From the NCBI GenBank assembly GCA_947179485.1, contig OX359245.1, positions 77,673,067-77,737,066 on the forward strand: DNA of 64,000 nucleotides, in the 5' to 3' direction. This DNA comes from Allacma fusca (Eukaryota; Arthropoda; Collembola; Symphypleona; Sminthuridae). Position 1 is the stretch's first letter, and the number at the start of each line of letters is the position of its first letter. The notes beneath the pieces are model-generated. The model was not told the origin of the DNA and searched no databases. It saw only the letters and a program-made list of their open reading frames with translations. This document shows positions 56,685 to 64,000 of this stretch, piece by piece. Position numbers and translations under genes: made by a program.

Positions 56685-59397
56685 AAGTTTCCCATTCCCG
56701 ACGTTTCCTTTTTAATACTTAATCACTAGTATTGCTAAAGTATACAAAAAAAAAGATGTTTGTTTTCTTAAACACCATGAAGAATTATTCTAGCTTTAAA
56801 AATCCCGGGAGAAATTTATATTTATACGTCAGTATTTCCGAATTGACATTCAATTGAATTATTATTGTTAGTTTCTTAATTGATGAAAGATGAAAGGATG
56901 TGAGTGCCATGCTGGAGTTTGGACAAGACTATTATTATTATTCATTCCATTTCTTTTAAGATTGTATTCATCGAATCTTACGGCTTGAAAAATTCTACGA
57001 GGATCAAATATTATTTACATTTTATATAATAAAATGTAAACTTTTTAAAATTACTGGGACTCTGTTCCTGTGCTTTTATTTACCATGCATTATAATATAC
57101 TCTGAAAATATATAGTTAGCTGTATTAGCGTTTATTTGTGCATACCATTTCATGTAAGTACTGCAGTTTCAAACGTTTCAGTGTTAAACGACTGTATACG
57201 TATAAATATTTTGACAATTTGAGAATGTATATACAGTGCAAACATAAACTTTTTCCGTGACCTAGCTCACCTAAGGAAATGGGCATTTAATATATTTAAT
57301 TCCCCTAGATTGAAGCAAATATAGTTGAAAAACTTTGAACTACGTGGTCCTGGAACAATTGTTGAGGTCACAGGGTTGAAAAGCATAAATGTAAAATTGT
57401 TTTTTTTTGTCGTATTTCTAAGCCATTGCAACTTGAAAATTCAATGAGCAAGGTTGGAGAAATTCCATTACAAGAGCAAAATCACTGAAAATGTGGAGCA
57501 GACGGAATTTCTTTGGTTGCAATTGTATAATTCAATACCCGGCCGTTGTAAAACATTTGGTGAAATATTAATAATTAATTACAGGGCATCACATTTAAAG
57601 TTGGAATTCATGAAATATAAAAAAAGTGGATACAATAAAAGTATTATGATTTACTGTAAAAGCATCGGTTGTTCGTATCATAGGGTTCGTTGTCCCCTCC
57701 GTACAAGGGTGACCAATTTTCTGTGGGGATTGTCTTAAGCATCGATAGAATGCAATATGTACTCCTTTCTGTTTCCGAATGCTTCGAATCGTTCCACAGC
57801 TTTGTTTATGAAGGTTTTGCTCTGACGCATGAAGTACTCAGCCAAAGTATTTACTATTCAAAAATTACATATTCAGATACAGTTACATTTTGTATGAAAA
57901 ACATAAACACGTGTATATTTTAATTTTAGAATTTCAACTCAAAATCCTTACTGCTGGGGCAAAATCCGTAAAACACACATCTCCCGTATTTCTTAAACGG
58001 CTTCCAGACTTTGAGCATGAGTTGTGAACCTAAAAAACGATTAAATTGCTGGAATGCTTTTCAGTACAAATAAACACGCTAGCATTTGTTTTGGAATTTC
58101 AAAAAAGTTCACGTATTACTTTCAATAGTGGACATCATTTTAAAGGTGAACTGATTCAAATATATTTTAAGAACTTACTCATCAATTCGAGTTTCTTCCC
58201 CGCCAATATCTACAACGGCGGAGTTACTCATTGTTTCTCAACATTCGTAAAATTCATCTTGTCAAAGTTCTAGCTCCCTCTGGATCCTGGATCTTGTGCG
58301 GAATTTTAGACGCCCTTTAAAAATTTCAATGTCCCACTTAAATGACCTTCACCAACTGGAAAGTTTAATTATTTACAAAAGTAAATATACGCGTATTTCT
58401 CGAGTCTCCACAACATAGGGACATTTGGCAAAAAAACTTCACAGGACGTCAAAATTCCTTCATCGTCCTTCATTTAATCACTCCGGGAGTCATAGCAAGG
58501 GTAATTGAAACCAGGGATGGATAACGTTATTCATAACGTTATTGAATAACGTTATTATCGGAAAAAAAGAGAAAACGGTTTACAGTAACGAAAACGAAAC
58601 GGAAATTATGTAATAACGTTAAACTAGAACTCACCCAAAGGTTGGATTTGCAAAACCAAAAACGTAAACCATAACCAAAAATATAAACGTTATTTTCCGT
58701 TTTTACAAAACCCGTGCATTGCCATCTTGTAAGCTCCAAAATAAATATAAAGTTGATCTCAAATGAGACACGTAAAACGCTTCTATTTCGTTTCACGTCA
58801 ACTAACTTTTTCAACACGTGCTGTCCTTATGACATATATGGAAATGCATAGCAACTACAGAAAGTCATTCCTTAGCCATTTACATTAGGTAATTATTTAC
58901 ACATAAGCAAGTAATGGCCATCATTGTTAGTGTTCATTTTAAGAAACAAACAAAACAAATTACCGAAAGCAATGGAACGAAAAAAGACGAGCGCAGTGAC
59001 CGATTTTTTTCCAATGCATTCATCGAGAAGACAATTCCCGGTGTTTAGTGGAATGATGTAATTCAATAACACGGGTGAGCTTTGCACCACATGTTTAGTA
59101 CAATTTCAATTGTGATTTAAGAACTGAGCAACCAGTACTATTCTATTATTGTGTGATGTATAATAATATTAAAAATATCAATGATTGCAAAAATTGAGGA
59201 TACAGAATTCTTATAACCGTTTTTAACCGTTTAACTGTTTGTCATGGAAGCTGTAACCGTAATTTTGGAAAACTGTTTTTAACAGTTTAACATAATAGCA
59301 AGGCACTAATCTTATTGTATTCAAGAAGGTCTCAATATAAACGTGAAAGTAGCGAAAATTGAATGATAATTTGGATTTTTAATGAACCATTTATAGC
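56685..59397. other. Chd64 3' UTR then no gene recognised
   Basis: 3' UTR to about 57050. At 58515-58560 ATAACGTTATT is repeated four times after CAGGGATGGATAACG, and AACCGTTT/AACTGTTT units occur at 59215-59290, like the ends of a decayed DNA transposon; no matching terminus or target duplication was found. Confidence 0.45.
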
Positions 59398-60531
59398 CAG
59401 TGGTCGGGCTGTACTGTACTTTTCAGTACAGTATTGAAAGAAGTACAGCATTGTTACAGTAACGCATGATCATTATGTTTCGTAAATAAAGCAGAGTACA
59501 GTGTTTACACCTGTTCTTAACATATACTATTGCCATAGTATTGAAAAGCCGCTGTAGCAATAAAAACAAGTAAAGCAAAGGAACGTTTTGCTATAAATAA
59601 AACAAAATCATAAAGTACAGCAAATTATTGATACATGCAAAGGACCCCATCTAGTAAATTTACCCGCGAACTACTTATGTCAGACAATTAGCATACGACA
59701 TTAAAACGACAATCGAAAGCAGCATGACAAACGGACAATATTTGTGATTATTGTTGTAATTCTGAAAGAGTCTGAGACACTCCGTACAGAATATTCAGCC
59801 ATAAATAAGTTTTAATCTACATTTTCCCAAGAAATGGATGGCAAATATATTAAAAAAGTACCTGATAATTCTGCAAATATTAAGGACTAACTAAGGACCA
59901 CATTCCAAAACAAGATAATACAAAGAAAAATAAAAATACATCCGCTGATGTTCAAGGCCATGTCAGTAACTGATCATGAAGATCAAAGGTATACTTTAAA
60001 AGAAAATGAAAACAGAGTTGATGGTGCAGCTGTGAAACTCTCCAAAGTGTACAAGGAGCTATTTTCCTTTACAGCGCAATTATCAAAGCAAAATACCAGC
60101 AAAGGGTTAGACATTAATGTGTTCGAAACGTGCAACGTCAAGCGATGAGCATGTTTACTTGTCTTAAGACTCGGTTTTTCTAATAACTAAATTAATCGTT
60201 TTATTAGAAGGTTACCATGTACTTTCTTGTACAACCAAAATATTAAATATTTCATTGCATTAATCCAAAAACAGCTTCTATTGCAGAATATTAATCGAAT
60301 GTTGCTGGTGTAACTATATTGTAGAGTACAGAAGAGCATTGATGGCTATTTTTGCAAAACTAGTTAGAGTAAAGCAGAGTATTGACAAATATTTCGATGT
60401 GCTTTTAACTGTAAATCATTGTAATGAAACAAATATCATATCCAGACTACACTAAAGCACAGCACACAAAAAGGCAATTGTACAAAAATAGCGATACAGT
60501 ATTGTATTGATGAGTCAAAGTCCGACCACTG
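59398..60531. mobile_element. Non-autonomous hAT-like element, 1134 bp
   Basis: TIR CAGTGGTCGG(G/A)CT; target duplication TTTATAGC at 59390-59397 and 60532-60539. Subterminal GTACAGTA/TACAGTATTG motifs. The 66-codon ORF at 59948 is not recognisably a transposase. Confidence 0.93.
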
Positions 60532-60925
60532 TTTATAGCCACATAAGTGAGTATTATTGTATTTAACTTCATTACCGTCTATATTATATTCTGCTACTTT
60601 ATTCTAGTCTACCAATGAATTTCTCTGTAAATATTGTATTTTTTGAGGTAGTGGTAGCTAGCAGAGTCAACGACAATTGAGTTAGTAGAGTAGAAGTACA
60701 GTGACGCATTTAACATATAATAGAATATCATAATAGCTAGCAAGCAATTTGTGAAAACGCCCATTACTGGAACACCTGATTTTATTCGTTAATAAAAAAC
60801 TATTTTCTTTCTGAAACAACGAAAAGGAGTCATTCTGGTTATTTTCAAAAATAATGTTTGTAGTAAAAGAACTTACATCAACGGTTTAGTCTTTCCTGCA
60901 GTATTGGCGTTACCTCTTCGAAATC

Positions 60926-62477
60926 GTGTCCGGCCAACTGCCACCCCCACAACTGCCACAATCACAACTGCCACACTCACAACTGCCACACTCACAACTG
61001 CCACAATAATTTTTTGCCACCGATCCAAAATCGCAAGCGGTAACAACTGCCACCCGGAGAACTGCCACAAGGCAATGCTAACAGCCTTTTATAGCATTGA
61101 TGTAGCAAAATCCAACACTCATGCAATGGCACTTAGCGTAGGATTTAGGCATGACACTTACCATAGGATTTCGCCATGACACTTAGCATAGGATTTCGCC
61201 ATGACACTTAGCATGGGATTTCGCCATGACACTTAGCATAGGATTTCGCCATGACACTTAGCATAGGATTTCGCCATGACACTTAGCATGGGATTTCGCC
61301 ATGACACTTAGCATAGGATTTCGCCATGACACTTAGCATAGGATTTCGCCATGACATTTAGCATAGGATTTCGCCATGACACTTAGCATAGGATTTCGCC
61401 ATGACACTTAGCATAGGATTTCGCCATGACACTTAGCATAGGATTTCGCCATGACACTTAGCATTAGTTTTGCAATGACACTTAGCATAGGATTTCACCA
61501 TGACACTTAGCATTAGTTTTGCAATGACACTTAGGATAGGATTTCACCATGACACTTAGCATGGGATTTCGCCATGACACTTAGCATGGGATTTCGCCAT
61601 GACATTTAGCATGAGATTTCGCCATGACACTTACCATAGGATTTCGCCATGACACTTAGCATAGGATTTCGCCATGACACTTAGCATGGGATTTCGCCAT
61701 GACACTTAGCATGGGATTTCGCCATGACACTTACCATAGGATTTCGCCATGACACTTAGCATAGGATTTCGCCATGACACTTAGCATGGGATTTCGCCAT
61801 GACACTTAGCATAGGATTTCGCCATGACACTTAGCATAGGATTTCGCCATGACATTTAGCATAGGATTTCGCCATGACACTTAGCATAGGATTTCGCCAT
61901 GACACTTAGCATAGGATTTCGCCATGACACTTAGCATAGGATTTCGCCATGACACTTAGCATTAGTTTTGCAATGACACTTAGCATAGGATTTCACCATG
62001 ACACTTAGCATTAGTTTTGCAATGACACTTAGGATAGGATTTCACCATGACACTTAGCATTAGTTTTGCAATGACACTTAGCTATAGTTTTGCAATGACA
62101 CTTAGCATAGGTATTTGTAACTACAGTTAGCATAGGTATATGCAACGACACTTAGCATAGGTATATGCAACGACACTTAGCATAGGTATATGCAACGACA
62201 CTTAGCATTGATATATGCAACGACACTTAGTATTGTTATTTTCAACGACGATTTTCAATTTCAAATTTTTTAAAAAGTATTTACATGTAAATTTAGTTTG
62301 AATAGAAGCGGTATAAGTGCAAGTGCTACAAAGGTGATGTGGCAGTTGTGCATGTGGCAATGGGTCTAAGTGGCAGTTGGTATTGTGGCAGGTTTTGGTG
62401 GCAGTTGTGAATGTGGCAGTTCTCCGGGTGGCAGTTGTGATTGTGGCAGTTGTGGGGGTGGCAGTTGGCCTAGAACC
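60926..62477. mobile_element. TIR element with internal minisatellite, possibly MULE-like, 1552 bp
   Basis: Arms of AACTGCCAC units: plus orientation at 60934-61073, inverted at 62336-62470. The outer 43 bp from GGCCAACTGCCACC (60932) match the right arm exactly in inverse. CTTCGAAATC stands at 60916-60925 and 62478-62487, a 10-bp direct repeat that fits a Mutator-type target duplication (9-11 bp). No transposase. Confidence 0.75.
61115..62240. repeat. 25-bp minisatellite inside the TIR element
   Basis: About 45 head-to-tail units of ATGACACTTAGCATAGG plus ATTTCGCC. Variants (GGATTTCACC, TAGTTTTGCA, GGTATATGCAACG) are grouped toward the right end, and blocks such as the TTAGTTTTGCA pair recur, indicating expansion by block duplication. 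Confidence 0.95.
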
Positions 62478-62487
62478 CTTCGAAATC

Positions 62488-64000
62488 TGTTGGTTCACAT
62501 TTGTACATACTTCCACTCATAATGGTTGCACATGGTACTTCAAAAATTGTTAAAATATTCAAAAGAGTTCATAATTTTCAATTGTAGAAACGCCGTATAA
62601 AACTCAAACTAAATTATTGGAAAAACAAAACAAAGCGCTGAGTGAAATAATTACAAATGTTTTGGTTAGTGTTAACGTCGATAAATATTCAATGCATAAT
62701 TCAATACTAGAAATGTACAGAAGTCAGGAACAGCGATGATGATAAACGGTTGCGACTATTCCCGCTTAATTAGAAATAAAAAACAAAACATTTTCATACT
62801 TGAAGTGCTCATGCTGACAGACAATGAGTGTTAACAAAGGTTACCTCTTAACGAAGCTGAAATATTGGTTTTGATTTTTAAACATTAAAACAGCGAAAAT
62901 CAGACGGACCACGGCTAAGAACACCTCAAAGGCCGGTCTAAAAATCTAACACCAATAATAACTTTGATAGTGACAACCAACTGTCCAATTATGAAAGTTT
63001 TAGCTCTTGTACAATGAAGGAAATCAAGTCTTCCAGCTCAACCTTCAACGAAGACGTATCAAACCAATCTAATATTGAGAAATACATAATAAAAATATAA
63101 GACAGTTTAATAAAATTTGTCTTTCATTGAGCCAGATTACAACGGCGTACGTTGTACATTGTACATAGCGTAGTTACTTGGACTTACAAAATGAAGTGGT
63201 ACGTATCCAAAAAAAGCTGCAGTAACATGTTCCGCTGCTTTTAATAAAATTGCGGACTTTTCATGTGTTCTGTACTACGTTTTCCATTTTATGTCCCTCG
63301 TTTGGAACTTAAGTATTTACAAGGTCTGTAAATTTTGAAGCCCTGTTTTTGATAGTTGTTTCTTGCAATTGAACTTACTGCAGTTGTGTGTACACACGAC
63401 GTCACGTATGTGATACGGAATAAAGCCGTAATAAATAATCTCGTTTGCATTGGCAACATTGGTAACACAATATTGGTCTTAAAAGTACAAACTCTGAAAT
63501 GCCATCATTACATAAATGGTTGTATGACAAAGGGTGCTTAATTTGTCCATGTGTTCAAAACCTTGAGACAGGCTATGAGTAATCTCAACGTTTTCACAAA
63601 ACTAGGCGTATATAAATATAACTGGACGAATATATTTTTGAAACGATAACACATCCATTAGGGAAACGTAATCGCAGCAGAAATGTCAAGAACTCTGTAA
63701 ATGGTCTGTTATGAGTTATATTGTATCCAAATATCAAAGTGTTGCTGTAACTGATATGCGTATGCTGGAAGTTGAATTTAGAAAATCTATCGGCACTATT
63801 AGCCAAGATGGGAAAGAAAACGCAGTATTTTGTGAACCCATACGGTCTTGTAGTGCTGCGCTCGGGTCAAGTATTTATATAGATCCGACCACGAACTTGA
63901 CTTGATCCCGAATTTTCAAGAACGTATTTCAAGATTACCCGAACTTGACATTTTCAGTTCAAGTAATACTTTAATGAAACAAGTTCGGGGTTTCAAGTAA
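62488..64000. other. No gene recognised; possible element near right edge
   Basis: AT-rich with short ORFs. At 63860-64000 GAACTTGA/TCAAGT and CGGGT motifs in both orientations suggest the start of another repeat-rich element continuing outside the window. Confidence 0.4.

Noticed and set aside
58515-59290. Full hAT-like element with AACGTTATT ends
   Set aside because: The left end looks plausible, but no matching right terminus or target duplication could be found.
61115-62240. CRISPR-like array of regularly spaced repeats
   Set aside because: Units are contiguous 25-bp repeats without unique spacers, in a eukaryotic genome.
25236-64000. tRNA or other structured RNA genes
   Set aside because: None could be supported by reading for A/B boxes or cloverleaf pairing; a covariance-model search would be needed.

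Overview
The window looks like a nuclear chromosome of an arthropod, probably a springtail-like hexapod. It is AT-rich and intron-bearing, holds a clear Chd64/transgelin-type calponin gene, carries a small cluster of gustatory-receptor-like seven-transmembrane genes, and is dense in DNA transposons. The springtail placement rests only on the style of the receptor family and is an inference.

Positions 1-24648 are two copies of one Maverick/Polinton (adintovirus-like) element in the same orientation, separated by a 200-base run of N (12704-12903). Every shared gene in copy 2 (12904-24648) lies exactly 12138 bases after its partner in copy 1 (1-12511) and has the same translation. Visible genes are: a lysine/arginine-rich tandem-repeat protein running off the left edge, an adenovirus pX-like small basic protein, a retroviral-type integrase, a protein with repeated PxDLS motifs, a tiny membrane ORF overlapping a spliced zinc-ribbon gene, a packaging ATPase, and a three-exon protein-primed-type family B DNA polymerase. 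Capsid, penton and protease genes are not visible; they may lie left of the window and, for copy 2, in the gap. The right end carries a 97-bp alternating satellite, then a terminus at which the two copies enter different flanks.

Positions 24649-43855 are a decaying receptor cluster. Six receptor-related loci are recognisable. Only one (42488-43855) looks intact. One is cut by Polinton copy 2, one by a 1303-bp hAT-like element, one by a 399-bp hAT-like element, and two are remnants. Positions 27850-31177, 37977-38815 and 40441-41093 are further non-autonomous hAT-like elements with visible 8-bp target duplications (the last with one mismatch).

Positions 43856-47949 have no gene I can recognise. 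A small TA-flanked MITE (47950-48139) lies just upstream of the Chd64 gene (coding exons 48478-48531, 56033-56169, 56309-56684, with a 7.5-kb first intron). After it come a 1134-bp hAT-like element (59398-60531) and a 1.55-kb terminal-inverted-repeat element whose core is a 25-bp minisatellite (60926-62477). The rest is unannotated repeat-like DNA.

The most notable system is the Polinton. It has virus-like replication, packaging and integration genes, spliced early-type genes with matching TATA/initiator promoters, and a repeated CtBP-type docking motif of the kind adenovirus E1A uses.
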